Notes: a model not told the origin generated them from the letters alone. A stretch of 8,143 nt of DNA from an uncultured Sphingomonadales bacterium (GCA_903868655.1 CAIPWG010000281.1:1-8143), one strand, 5' to 3'. Positions 1 through 7,234 are shown, numbered from the stretch's first letter. A program made the numbers and translations.

Positions 1-902
1 CCGATGATGCCGCGATCGATTATATCTATGGCGTGATCAACTGGAAAGAACTCGCCGACCAGCGCACCACCGACGAGCTGTTGCTTGAAATCGGCAATGC
101 GCTGAACACAGGTCCGGTCGCTCGACGCAAAAACTCCGAACAGGACGAGGTGCAGCACTTTGCCACACAGGCTTCGCCCAGTGCGTGGGCCGATGGCCCG
201 CTCGCCGACGAACACGAGCTCGAACTCGATCTGTCACCATTCCTCGATGGGGATGCGGCCCTGCCGGGCGCCAGTCCGAGCTCAGCCCCCTTTAATCCGG
301 ATGTGGCCGAACCCGACAAACTCGCCGATTGGCTGGAAAGGGCTCGCGCTTGTGCGTTACGGGCGCAAGCCAACGACGACCGGACACGCCAATCGCTTTA
401 TGCCGCGATCGGCCGCGCCTGGGACTTTGCGCTGGCAGCCCAGGACGCACCCGATGATTATACGCGATTGCTCGTCGAAGCCGGACTGGTCGCGCAAGAT
501 CGCGCTCCGCTCATCCCGTTGGTAAAGCTGGTCTTTGGCAGCGATTACGACAAGACCCGTCTGACCGAATACGCAACAGTGCTCAGCCATGCCCGACGTC
601 TGCAGCTTGGCACCGGCGAACTGTCCGAATTGCTGATCCAGACCGAAGGTGGGATCAAGGCGCTGGTGGCGCGCGAGCGCGCCATCAAACGCGGCGAAGT
701 GCGCGACATTGCACCACGCAAAGCCTGGCAAGCCACTGCCCGCACGCTGCCCGCACGACCCTTGACCGAGTTGTCGAATGATGGCGCAGAATTTGCGCTC
801 GTGCTCGTGCGCCGCACACCGGGAGAGGCCCCGACACTGGTCGGCGAACTTCCGGACAACGCGGCTCTGCTGGAACGAGCGGCGCGTCATTTGTTCAATT
901 GA
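1..902 (+). CDS. Unrecognised soluble protein, 5' end outside window
   Basis: I do not recognise this protein and assign no function. The reading frame is open from the left edge (first full codon at 3) to TGA at 900-902, giving 299 visible residues. A GTG at 33 could be a start, but nothing like a Shine-Dalgarno precedes it. The upstream codons read naturally into the protein (IDYIYG before VINWKEL), so I treat the gene as 5'-truncated by the window. No signal peptide or membrane segment is visible. The first ~35 residues look helical. A Pro/Ser/Ala/Asp-rich, probably disordered acidic linker follows (residues ~50-105). The remainder is a charged, mostly helical domain containing KTRLTEYATVLSHARRL and GGIKALVARERAIKRGE, which looks like a compact folded unit. 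A small alpha/beta-like tail (FALVLVRR) ends the protein. An inverted repeat 24 nt downstream may end its transcript. Coding confidence is high; identity is unknown. Confidence 0.8.
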   Translation, partial: DDAAIDYIYGVINWKELADQRTTDELLLEIGNALNTGPVARRKNSEQDEVQHFATQASPSAWADGPLADEHELELDLSPFLDGDAALPGASPSSAPFNPDVAEPDKLADWLERARACALRAQANDDRTRQSLYAAIGRAWDFALAAQDAPDDYTRLLVEAGLVAQDRAPLIPLVKLVFGSDYDKTRLTEYATVLSHARRLQLGTGELSELLIQTEGGIKALVARERAIKRGEVRDIAPRKAWQATARTLPARPLTELSNDGAEFALVLVRRTPGEAPTLVGELPDNAALLERAARHLFN

Positions 903-926
903 GCCGACGCTCGAACCGAAATGGCA

Positions 927-956
927 CGGGATTGCGCAATATATGCCGCAATCCCG
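927..956 (+). terminator. Perfect 10-bp inverted repeat, possible terminator
   Basis: The arm CGGGATTGCG (927-936) is exactly complementary to CGCAATCCCG (947-956), with an AT-rich 10-nt loop (CAATATATGC). It lies 24 nt after the stop of the left-edge gene and 64 nt before the hydrolase start. The downstream tail is pyrimidine-rich (CTTCCTTCC) but has no run of T, so it is not a classical intrinsic terminator. It could be a GC-rich-genome terminator, a 3'-end-stabilising hairpin, or an operator palindrome for the downstream gene. The symmetry is directly seen; the role is inferred. Confidence 0.5.
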
Positions 957-1020
957 CTTCCTTCCGACCCGGACCCGGTGCTAGTCTTCGCGCGATGATC
1001 CAAAACGGGGCCTACACCTC

Positions 1021-2010
1021 ATGACCAATGCAGCTAGACCGGCAGTATCGCGCCGGGCGCTCACGGGTCATGTCTGGACGGGGCTAGGCCTGCTTGCGCT
1101 TGGTGGCCTCGGCCTTGCCGGGATGCGGTTCGCCACCGAACGCGGCAGCGTAGGCTTGCTCGATACCACCGATCGGCTGCTGGCTGGCGGCGATGGCGGC
1201 ATCCGGCTGGCCGCATCCAGGCAATTCGGCGACAATCCCGCACAACGCCTGCAACTGTTTGTGCCAACCGATCCTGTGCTCGATCCCGCGCGAACCGGAC
1301 GCGCGCTTCCGCTGCTGGTGTTCATCCATGGCGGGGCCTGGTCCAGCGGAGACCCGCACGATTACCGGTTCATTGCACGCAATCTTGCGCCCTCGGGCTA
1401 TGCTGTGGCGTTGGCCGGTTATCGCTTGTGCGATGAGGGCCGTTATCCGGCCATGCTCGAAGATGGGGCGGCGGCGTTACGCTGGGTTGCAGGCCATGCC
1501 GCTGCACATGGGGGTGATCCTGAGCGGATCGTGCTGATGGGGCATTCGGCCGGCGCCTACAATGCGGTTATGCTGGGCCTTGATCGCCGATGGTGGTCGC
1601 AGACAGAACTGCCCGAGACTGCCTTGCGCGGGGTCGTCGGATTGGCAGGCCCTTATGATTTTCTGCCGCTCGACAGCGCCAGTACTCTGGCCACTTTCGG
1701 CCATATCGACGAGCTGGACGATACCCAGCCGATCAGTCATGTGCGTGGCGACGCCCCGCCCCTGCTGCTGATCCATGGCACGGATGACACCCGCGTGATG
1801 CCCCGCCACAGCCTGACCCTGGCGCGTGCATTGGCGCGCTGCGGCGGGCGCAGCGAAACCCATGTCTTGGACGGCATCGGCCACGAAGGTCTGATCATGC
1901 GGTTTTCGCGGCCGTTTTTACGCGATCGGCGCCCTTTGGCTCACGTGCTGTCGTTTCTGGCGCAAGTTACCCAGACTGCTTCAGCACCGGTTCAGCCGAA
2001 CGCCGCATAA
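1021..2010 (+). CDS. Alpha/beta-hydrolase, esterase/lipase type, N-terminally anchored or exported
   Basis: This 329-residue protein is probably a carboxylic-ester hydrolase of the BD-FAE / hormone-sensitive-lipase-like part of the alpha/beta-hydrolase superfamily. The oxyanion-hole motif HGGAW is at 103-107. The nucleophile elbow GHSAG is at 174-178 with Ser176. The acid is probably Asp256 in IHGTDDTRV, and the base is His288 in GIGHEG, so the triad is complete and in canonical order. The N-terminus has twin arginines (SRRALTG, 10-16) before a hydrophobic stretch at about 17-36. That suggests either a membrane anchor or a Tat-like signal; no clear cleavage site is seen. The ATG at 1021 is preceded by a weak GGGG 10 nt upstream. 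The M48 protease gene starts 7 nt after its stop, so the two are probably cotranscribed. The substrate cannot be read from sequence. Kynurenine formamidase-like enzymes share the HGG-W motif, but I see no tryptophan-catabolism context. Confidence 0.9.
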   Translation: MTNAARPAVSRRALTGHVWTGLGLLALGGLGLAGMRFATERGSVGLLDTTDRLLAGGDGGIRLAASRQFGDNPAQRLQLFVPTDPVLDPARTGRALPLLVFIHGGAWSSGDPHDYRFIARNLAPSGYAVALAGYRLCDEGRYPAMLEDGAAALRWVAGHAAAHGGDPERIVLMGHSAGAYNAVMLGLDRRWWSQTELPETALRGVVGLAGPYDFLPLDSASTLATFGHIDELDDTQPISHVRGDAPPLLLIHGTDDTRVMPRHSLTLARALARCGGRSETHVLDGIGHEGLIMRFSRPFLRDRRPLAHVLSFLAQVTQTASAPVQPNAA

Positions 2011-2017
2011 CCGTCGC

Positions 2018-3418
2018 GTGCGCAACCGACTTAAACCACACTGGTATGGCTCGCGCCTTGCGCGACCCGTTTTTGTCTTATCAACCGCAACGGCGCTGTT
2101 CATGGTGTCGACAGTGGTTCCTGCCCAAGCGCAGGAAGTGCTGCGCGATGCAGAGACCGAGGCGTTTTTTCGCGATATGTCGGCACCGATCGTTCAGGCC
2201 GCCGGGATGGACCCGCACAATGTCGATGTGATCCTGCTCAGCGATGGCGAAATCAACGCTTTTGTCGCCGGTGGGCAAGCAGTTTACATCAATTCAGGAC
2301 TGATCGGCGCGGCCGATCATGCCGAAGAGGTACAAGGGGTGTTTGCCCACGAACTTGGCCACATCGTCGGTGGCCACGTCATTCGTGGCGGCGAAGGGGC
2401 AAAGCCCGCCACAGCCATTACGCTGTTGTCGTTGCTGCTGGGCGCCGCTGCGGCCGCGGCCGGTGCGCCCGAAGCCGGCATGGGCATTTTCATGGCAGGC
2501 GAACAGGCCGCGATGGGCAAATATCTGGCGTTCAGCCGCGCGCAAGAAGCCACGGCCGACGCCGCCAGTGTCAAATTTCTTTCAGGCGCAGGCATTTCGG
2601 GTCGCGGCTCGGTCAATTTTTTCAAAAAATTGCAGAATTACGAATTCCGTTCGGGGTTCAAACGCACTGCCGATTCCGAATTCTACAGCACGCACCCGAT
2701 GACTGCGGACCGCCTTGCCACTTTGCAGGACGCGTTTGAGCAGGAGCCTGCGTGGACGCACCGCGAAGATCCCGATCTGCAACGCCGGTTCCTGCGGGTG
2801 AAGGCCAAGCTTTATGGCTACCTGGCCGAGCCGCAACAGACTTTGGCGGCATACCCTGAATACCTGAGCGACGTACCCGCGCACTATGCCCGCGCCTATG
2901 CCTATCACAAACAGGCGTTTATGGACAAAGCGCTGGCCGAAACCGATGCGATCCTCGCGCTTGAACCCGATGACGCCTACGCGCTGGAACTGAAGGGGCA
3001 GGTATTGCTCGAATCCGGCCGCCCGCGCGAAGCCATCGTGCCGCTGCGCCGTGCGGTCGATCTGACCCGCAACCAACCGCTGATCGCCACGACGTTCAGC
3101 CACGCTCTGCTTGCCACCGAAGACCCGGCGCAATTTGCCGAGGCCGAACGCGTGCTCAAAGGCGCAGTGGCAAAAGACCATGACAACCCATTTGCCTGGT
3201 ACGAATTGGGCGTGGTTTACGAGGCGCAGGGTGACACGGCACGCGCACGGCTGGCCAGCGCTGAACAGCAGCAAATGGAACTGCACTTTGCCGAATCGCT
3301 GCGTAGTGCTCAGGCTGCCGAAGCCGCCCTGCCCAAAGGATCGCCCGACTGGCTGCGTGCGCAGGATATCGCGATGAGTTCGCGCGCGATGATTGAGCGG
3401 ACAAAGAAAAAGAAATAG
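2018..3418 (+). CDS. Periplasmic M48 metalloprotease with TPR repeats (BepA/YfgC-like)
   Basis: This 466-residue zinc metallopeptidase of family M48 has the BepA architecture. A signal peptide covers residues 1-38 (hydrophobic core ~17-33, likely cleavage AQA|QE). The zinc motif HELGH is at 111-115, giving zinc ligands His111 and His115 with catalytic Glu112. The third ligand is probably Glu177 in QEATAD. A hydrophobic Ala/Leu-rich segment (about 131-150) lies between them, as is usual in this family. The conserved S-x-H-P motif is at 224-227. In E. coli BepA a histidine in this region has been described as a regulatory switch. The C-terminal ~200 residues form several TPR helices (e.g. 290-320, 323-350, 393-420). 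BepA degrades or assists misassembled outer-membrane proteins such as LptD. The start is GTG with no evident Shine-Dalgarno, 7 nt after the hydrolase stop, so translational coupling is likely; the signal peptide supports this start. The C-terminus is Lys-rich (KKKK). A thiol oxidoreductase gene follows after 9 nt. Confidence 0.93.
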   Translation: MRNRLKPHWYGSRLARPVFVLSTATALFMVSTVVPAQAQEVLRDAETEAFFRDMSAPIVQAAGMDPHNVDVILLSDGEINAFVAGGQAVYINSGLIGAADHAEEVQGVFAHELGHIVGGHVIRGGEGAKPATAITLLSLLLGAAAAAAGAPEAGMGIFMAGEQAAMGKYLAFSRAQEATADAASVKFLSGAGISGRGSVNFFKKLQNYEFRSGFKRTADSEFYSTHPMTADRLATLQDAFEQEPAWTHREDPDLQRRFLRVKAKLYGYLAEPQQTLAAYPEYLSDVPAHYARAYAYHKQAFMDKALAETDAILALEPDDAYALELKGQVLLESGRPREAIVPLRRAVDLTRNQPLIATTFSHALLATEDPAQFAEAERVLKGAVAKDHDNPFAWYELGVVYEAQGDTARARLASAEQQQMELHFAESLRSAQAAEAALPKGSPDWLRAQDIAMSSRAMIERTKKKK

Positions 3419-3427
3419 GGCACGTCC

Positions 3428-4207
3428 ATGTTTACGCCGGTTCGCTTTCGCCCGCTCGCTCTGATTGTGCTGCTTCTGCTGCTGGCCGGGGGTACGGTCT
3501 TATGGTTGGGCGCCACCCATCGGATCAACAGCGACGACGCAGTGGCCACCAGATTGGAACGCGCGGGCATCGATCCCGCCAAGCGCGGTGCGTTTGAAGC
3601 GCTGGTGCGTGCCTATATTCTCGAACATCCCGAAATTCTGCCCGAAGCCATGGATCGGTTGCAGGCGCGCGAAAGCGCCGATCGGCTCAAACCGGTTCGC
3701 ACCGCGCTGGAAACCCCCTTCCCCGGCGCTGTGCTGGGCAATCCGGCAGGTGCTGTCACGCTGGTCGAGTTTACCGACTTTGCCTGTTCCTATTGCCGGG
3801 CCACTGTGGGCGATGTCGATGCCCTGATTGCGGCCAATTCCGATCTCAAAGTGGTGCTGCGCGAATTGCCGATTATCGCACCCGCCAGCGATCCTGCCGC
3901 GCGCATGGCGCTCGCGGCCGCTGCGCAAGGCAAATTTGGCGCATTCCACGCCGCGATGTTCGCGGGTCCCCGCCCCGACGATGCCAGCATCACTGCCGCT
4001 GCCAGCCACGCCGGCGTCAACCTCGCCGCGGCGCAAGACTTCATGAAGCGCGCCGAAGTCAAATCCGAAATCGAACACAATCTGGCTTATGCCCGCCAAC
4101 TGGGCATCACCGGCACGCCGGCTTTTGCCATCGGCGGCCAGATCATCGCCGGGGCCGTAGGACGCGACACGTTGCAACAAGCCGTAGACGCCGCGCGCAA
4201 GCACTAA
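3428..4207 (+). CDS. Membrane-anchored DsbA-family thiol oxidoreductase/isomerase (ScsC/Com1-like)
   Basis: This 259-residue protein of the thioredoxin-fold DsbA family acts on cysteines of exported proteins. An uncleaved or weakly cleaved hydrophobic segment (9-29) should anchor it facing the periplasm. Residues ~55-88 (FEALVRAYILEHPEILPEAM) resemble the N-terminal helical region of ScsC/Com1-type proteins, which trimerises in some ScsC members and favours disulfide isomerase activity. The thioredoxin-like domain begins near 103. Its active site is Cys120-Ser-Tyr-Cys123 in DFACSYCR, and the cis-proline loop is at Thr230-Pro231 in GITGTPAF. Both are intact. The ATG has an AGGG 7 nt upstream, overlapping the stop of the protease gene 9 nt before, so the two are almost certainly one transcript. 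The close pairing with a BepA-like protease suggests a joint role in envelope protein folding and disulfide quality control. Whether it works as oxidase or isomerase cannot be told from sequence. Confidence 0.92.
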   Translation: MFTPVRFRPLALIVLLLLLAGGTVLWLGATHRINSDDAVATRLERAGIDPAKRGAFEALVRAYILEHPEILPEAMDRLQARESADRLKPVRTALETPFPGAVLGNPAGAVTLVEFTDFACSYCRATVGDVDALIAANSDLKVVLRELPIIAPASDPAARMALAAAAQGKFGAFHAAMFAGPRPDDASITAAASHAGVNLAAAQDFMKRAEVKSEIEHNLAYARQLGITGTPAFAIGGQIIAGAVGRDTLQQAVDAARKH

Positions 4208-4277
4208 ACGCACCGGGGCAGCTCTGTTCGTCTGGACAGCGCGATGTTCCCTCCATAGCTTGGCTTTCGGGCGACGC

Positions 4278-4284
4278 GGGGGGA
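4278..4284 (+). promoter_or_regulatory. Ribosome binding site fixing the MFS transporter start
   Basis: GGGGGGA lies 6 nt before ATG 4291. It is the strongest purine tract in the 83-nt gap after the thiol oxidoreductase gene. The transporter's frame is open far upstream, through the preceding gene, so this site is the main reason to place the true start at 4291. Confidence 0.65.
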
Positions 4285-4290
4285 CATACA

Positions 4291-5592
4291 ATGGTTGCAG
4301 TGACAGAGCCTGCGGGCGCAAACGAGCTCGATCCGGACCTGCCTGCCATTCCCTTGCGCTGGCTGGCACTGGTGGTGGCAGCACTCGCGATCCTGGCGAC
4401 TTATTACGAAACCGATGTGATCGGCGACATTGCCGATCTGCTGATCCGGCAGCGTGGCCTTACTCAAAGCCAGATCGGCAGCCTGAACGCCGCGATCTAT
4501 TGGCCAAGCGTCGTGCTCGCGCTGATCGGCGGGGTGCTGATCGATCGCTATGGCGCGGCGCGCATGGCGCTGTGGACTGCGGCAATCGGCCTGATCGGCG
4601 CATGCCTGACCGCGATCGGCAACCCTTATTGGATCATGTGGCTCGGGCGGTTGATCTTTGGCGTGGCCGAAGGGGCGATCTTCATGGCGCTGGTCGCGGG
4701 GCTGGCTATGTGGTTTCCGCGTAGGGGCATAGCGCTAGCGACGGCGCTGTGGCTATCGATGGCGCGGGTCGGGTCGGCGCTGTGCAACAGTTCCTCGACT
4801 TGGGCCAAGCCGCTGTACGATGCGGGTTGGCAGCCACCCTTGTGGCTGGGTGCGGCGATCACCGCGCTGGGGTTGTTGGCTGCGGTGGTGTTCTGGCTGC
4901 TCGACCCATACCGGCCGCAACGCCCTGCCAGTGCCTTGGACAAGCGTGCTGCCAGCCCGTCAGGCTGGCGCATTCCCCGCTTTGGTGCGGCGTTCTGGTA
5001 TATTCTGGCGCTCCACGTTCTCTATGCGGCGGTCTTCTTTCCGTTTCGCCAGACTTATGCAGTGGAATACCTGCAGCACGCCAAGCACATGACCTTGCAA
5101 GCAGCATCCTTGAGCAATTCGGGGGTGTTTGTGGCGGCCATTTTCGCCACCCCGCTGTTCGGTATCATCGCCGACCAGTTCGGGCACCGCGCGCTCATGC
5201 TGATATTTGGCACGGTGCTGCTGCCGGCAACGCTGGCCCTGTTGGGGCTGACCGATCTGTCGCCATGGCTGTCGACCGTGCTGATGGGTATCAGTTGGTC
5301 GCTGGTGCCGGCGGTGATCTGGCCGTCCACAACCATGATCGTACCCCGTGAACAGCTTGGCACTGCGCTCGGCCTGATCACGCTGATCCAGGCGATCGGC
5401 ATCGGTGCGTCCAATATGGTGGCCGGATATATTGCCGACTATGCCCAGGCTGGCCCTTCCAACCCTGCGGGCTATGGCGCGGTCCTGCTGTTTTTCGGGC
5501 TGGTCAGCCTGGCCGCACTCACCTCGGTCGTCCTGCTGTGGCGGCACGAGACCGGGCCTTATGGCCACGGCCTCGAACGCCCGAGCGCGTGA
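4291..5592 (+). CDS. Major facilitator superfamily transporter, MFSD1-like
   Basis: This 433-residue inner-membrane transporter has about 12 hydrophobic segments. Membrane helices begin near residue 23, and a hydrophilic central loop (about 205-232) separates the two six-helix halves. The MFS loop 2-3 signature appears as GGVLIDRYGAARM (80-92), and its second-half copy as GIIADQFGHR (291-300). Several segments recall animal MFSD1, the lysosomal dipeptide transporter: LGRLIFG (118-124), LSMARVGS (155-162), FFPF (249-252), and GISWSL...WP...VP..QLGTA.G (333-361). That comparison is from memory, not a search, so the substrate (possibly small peptides) is inference. The frame is open well upstream inside the oxidoreductase gene, but that stretch is arginine- and cysteine-rich shadow sequence; the ribosome site at 4278-4284 marks the true start. 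The 83-nt gap leaves open whether it shares the upstream transcript. It converges with the tadG-like gene, with only 7 nt between stops. Confidence 0.9.
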   Translation: MVAVTEPAGANELDPDLPAIPLRWLALVVAALAILATYYETDVIGDIADLLIRQRGLTQSQIGSLNAAIYWPSVVLALIGGVLIDRYGAARMALWTAAIGLIGACLTAIGNPYWIMWLGRLIFGVAEGAIFMALVAGLAMWFPRRGIALATALWLSMARVGSALCNSSSTWAKPLYDAGWQPPLWLGAAITALGLLAAVVFWLLDPYRPQRPASALDKRAASPSGWRIPRFGAAFWYILALHVLYAAVFFPFRQTYAVEYLQHAKHMTLQAASLSNSGVFVAAIFATPLFGIIADQFGHRALMLIFGTVLLPATLALLGLTDLSPWLSTVLMGISWSLVPAVIWPSTTMIVPREQLGTALGLITLIQAIGIGASNMVAGYIADYAQAGPSNPAGYGAVLLFFGLVSLAALTSVVLLWRHETGPYGHGLERPSA

Positions 5593-5599
5593 CCAGACT

Positions 5600-7234
5600 T
5601 CATCCGATCAGGTGTGAATTGGCAATGGTCAGCTGGAACAGCGTCTGCAAGGCAGTCGCGATGCTCTGGTTGCTTTGTACCGCATAGACCAGCGGCGATC
5701 CGTTGTTGGCAGGCGAAGCGCACGATTGCAGCGCCGGCAACACGTTGGGCAAGTAGGGCACGACATTGGTCTGTGACCAGCTGTCACCCGCCAGCGTGGT
5801 CGGATCGTAAGTGGTATACAGGATCGCGATTTTGATCCCGCGGTTTTTGATTGCCGTGCAGGCCGCCAGATCGGTGGCGTTGAATTCGCGATTGGTGCGT
5901 GATCCACCGACGATTTCGTCCGAAACGCCGTCCGTGATCAACAGCATGACTTCCTGCGGGCTGGCAGCACTGGTCCCCGGACCCGGTGTCGGCATCACCG
6001 CATTCATCGAAGTCAGCATGTTGTAGTTTTCAGTCACGGCGTCGCCCTGCGAACAGCACGATGATGTGAACGCATTGTTGGCGTTCCAGTAGTCGACGCT
6101 GCTGTCGAGCAGGGGAACCGATGACGCCGTCAGACTGCTGACGTTGGTCATCGTGTTGTATTGCGTGACCGGGCTCGACGCGCTGGGGTGGGTCCAGTCA
6201 TAGCTGAAAAACTGCAGCTGATAGGTTACATTGTTGGCCGTGGCCTGCGACTGCGCATAAGGGATCAGCGCCTGCGCCGCAGCCGTTTCATCCGACACAC
6301 GCAAATCGATTTTCGATCCCGACGGATAAAGCGATGTGTAGTTATGGGTCAGCCAATAGCCGTCGGCATAAAAGCCATATACGGTATTGTCCGTAGTGGT
6401 GGTCTTACCATTTTTTGTCGTCGACGACTTATAGGTAAGGTTAGTGACAGAGGACGAACTCGAGGTGCCGACGGAATTGCCCAACTTGGTCCCAGCCGAA
6501 TTGTAAATGTTGTTGCTGCTGTCGATCAAATAATAAACCCCGGCATTGGCGTTGCCGGTCGTGTAAAAATTTTGATCGATAAAAACGCCTTTGCCGTTTG
6601 CGTCTGTGATGTAATTGGCGCCGGGGAATTTTTGGTGGCACGCAAAAGCGCACGAATCCGCAGTGGCCCCTTGCGCAGCGGTGATCCCGCTCGACGTGGT
6701 GGGCAACAGCATCGAAGGCGATCGGTCCATGACCAGAAAGAAATTCATATTGGGCGCTTGCGTGGCATAGGCTTTTGACGAACCACTAATCGACAAAGTG
6801 GCCGCCCCCAAAATGCCGCTGAACATGTTGGTCGATTGACCAGCCCATCCCACATAAACCGTGCGACCCAGATTAAGACTGCCCTGGTTGCTGACAGTAA
6901 TAACCAGCTGGGTTGAAGGGTCATAAGTAAAGTCATTATAATCAGTGACTTGACTAGTAAAAATCTGTTTTGCAGCAGCCTGCGCCACGCTCGTACCTTG
7001 TTGGATATACAACACGTCGGTACCAGTCAGCGCCGCCGCATCAGCAACCGCATTAATGCGCGACTGCAACATCTGCGCACGCGCATAATCGATGCAAAAC
7101 CCCATGCCGAACAATGTCGGAATCAGCGCCAGCGTCGCCATCAGCGTGACGCTGGCGTCGCGCGCATGGCCAATCGCACGCAGCAACCGGAACGGGTGCG
7201 CCGCTGCCAGGATAATGGCGTTTATCCGGGCCAT
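5600..7234 (-). CDS. TadG-like pilus assembly protein with split vWA domain
   Basis: This 544-residue protein is probably anchored in the inner membrane and exposed to the envelope as part of the Tad pilus machinery. Near the N-terminus is the TadG/TadE signature (RDASVTLMATLALIPTLFG, then DYARAQMLQSRINAVADAAAL), with the membrane segment about 29-48. The vWA metal-site motif DRSPS is at 170-174. The later strand and acidic residue, EVMLLITDG, is at 428-436, with a further strand IKIAILYTTYD at 467-477. About 250 residues separate the two, far more than a plain vWA domain needs. The insert is Ser/Thr/Asn/Tyr-rich, with a C-x3-C-H motif (CAFACH, 194-199) and adjacent cysteines (393-394). The start is ATG 7234, one nucleotide after the stop of the upstream TadE-like gene (TGAGATG), so translation is probably coupled. 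The frame is open further upstream to an ATG at 7357, but that would overlap the TadE-like gene by about 120 nt and adds no domain. Confidence 0.88.
   Translation of the reverse strand: MARINAIILAAAHPFRLLRAIGHARDASVTLMATLALIPTLFGMGFCIDYARAQMLQSRINAVADAAALTGTDVLYIQQGTSVAQAAAKQIFTSQVTDYNDFTYDPSTQLVITVSNQGSLNLGRTVYVGWAGQSTNMFSGILGAATLSISGSSKAYATQAPNMNFFLVMDRSPSMLLPTTSSGITAAQGATADSCAFACHQKFPGANYITDANGKGVFIDQNFYTTGNANAGVYYLIDSSNNIYNSAGTKLGNSVGTSSSSSVTNLTYKSSTTKNGKTTTTDNTVYGFYADGYWLTHNYTSLYPSGSKIDLRVSDETAAAQALIPYAQSQATANNVTYQLQFFSYDWTHPSASSPVTQYNTMTNVSSLTASSVPLLDSSVDYWNANNAFTSSCCSQGDAVTENYNMLTSMNAVMPTPGPGTSAASPQEVMLLITDGVSDEIVGGSRTNREFNATDLAACTAIKNRGIKIAILYTTYDPTTLAGDSWSQTNVVPYLPNVLPALQSCASPANNGSPLVYAVQSNQSIATALQTLFQLTIANSHLIG

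Noticed and set aside
2582..3286. Minus-strand open frame (234 residues) opposite the protease TPR region
   Set aside because: It is an antisense shadow of a high-GC gene, with no motif or plausible translation start context.
4221..4242. Imperfect hairpin after the thiol oxidoreductase gene, as a terminator
   Set aside because: The arms have a mismatch and a G-T pair, and no T tract follows, so it is too weak to call.
3793..4290. N-terminal extension of the transporter frame through the thiol oxidoreductase gene, which would give a 599-residue fusion
   Set aside because: The extension translates to Arg/Cys/His-rich sequence typical of an out-of-frame shadow. The oxidoreductase motifs are in another frame, and a strong ribosome site precedes ATG 4291.
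3500..4384. Long minus-strand open frame (294 residues) opposite the thiol oxidoreductase gene
   Set aside because: It has no recognisable motif or membrane pattern and mirrors the codon bias of the plus-strand gene, whose CxxC and cis-Pro motifs are intact.
4960..5568. Minus-strand open frame (202 residues) opposite the transporter
   Set aside because: Composition is dominated by Gln, Arg and His, the usual complement of Leu/Ala/Val codons in membrane helices. It has no domain signature.
5593..5599. Bidirectional terminator between the convergent transporter and tadG-like genes
   Set aside because: Only 7 nt separate the stop codons, and no clear hairpin with a T tract is visible nearby.
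6161..6778. Plus-strand open frame (205 residues) opposite the tadG-like gene
   Set aside because: The minus strand carries vWA and TadG motifs across this stretch. The plus-strand product is Arg/Ile-rich without motif or ribosome site.
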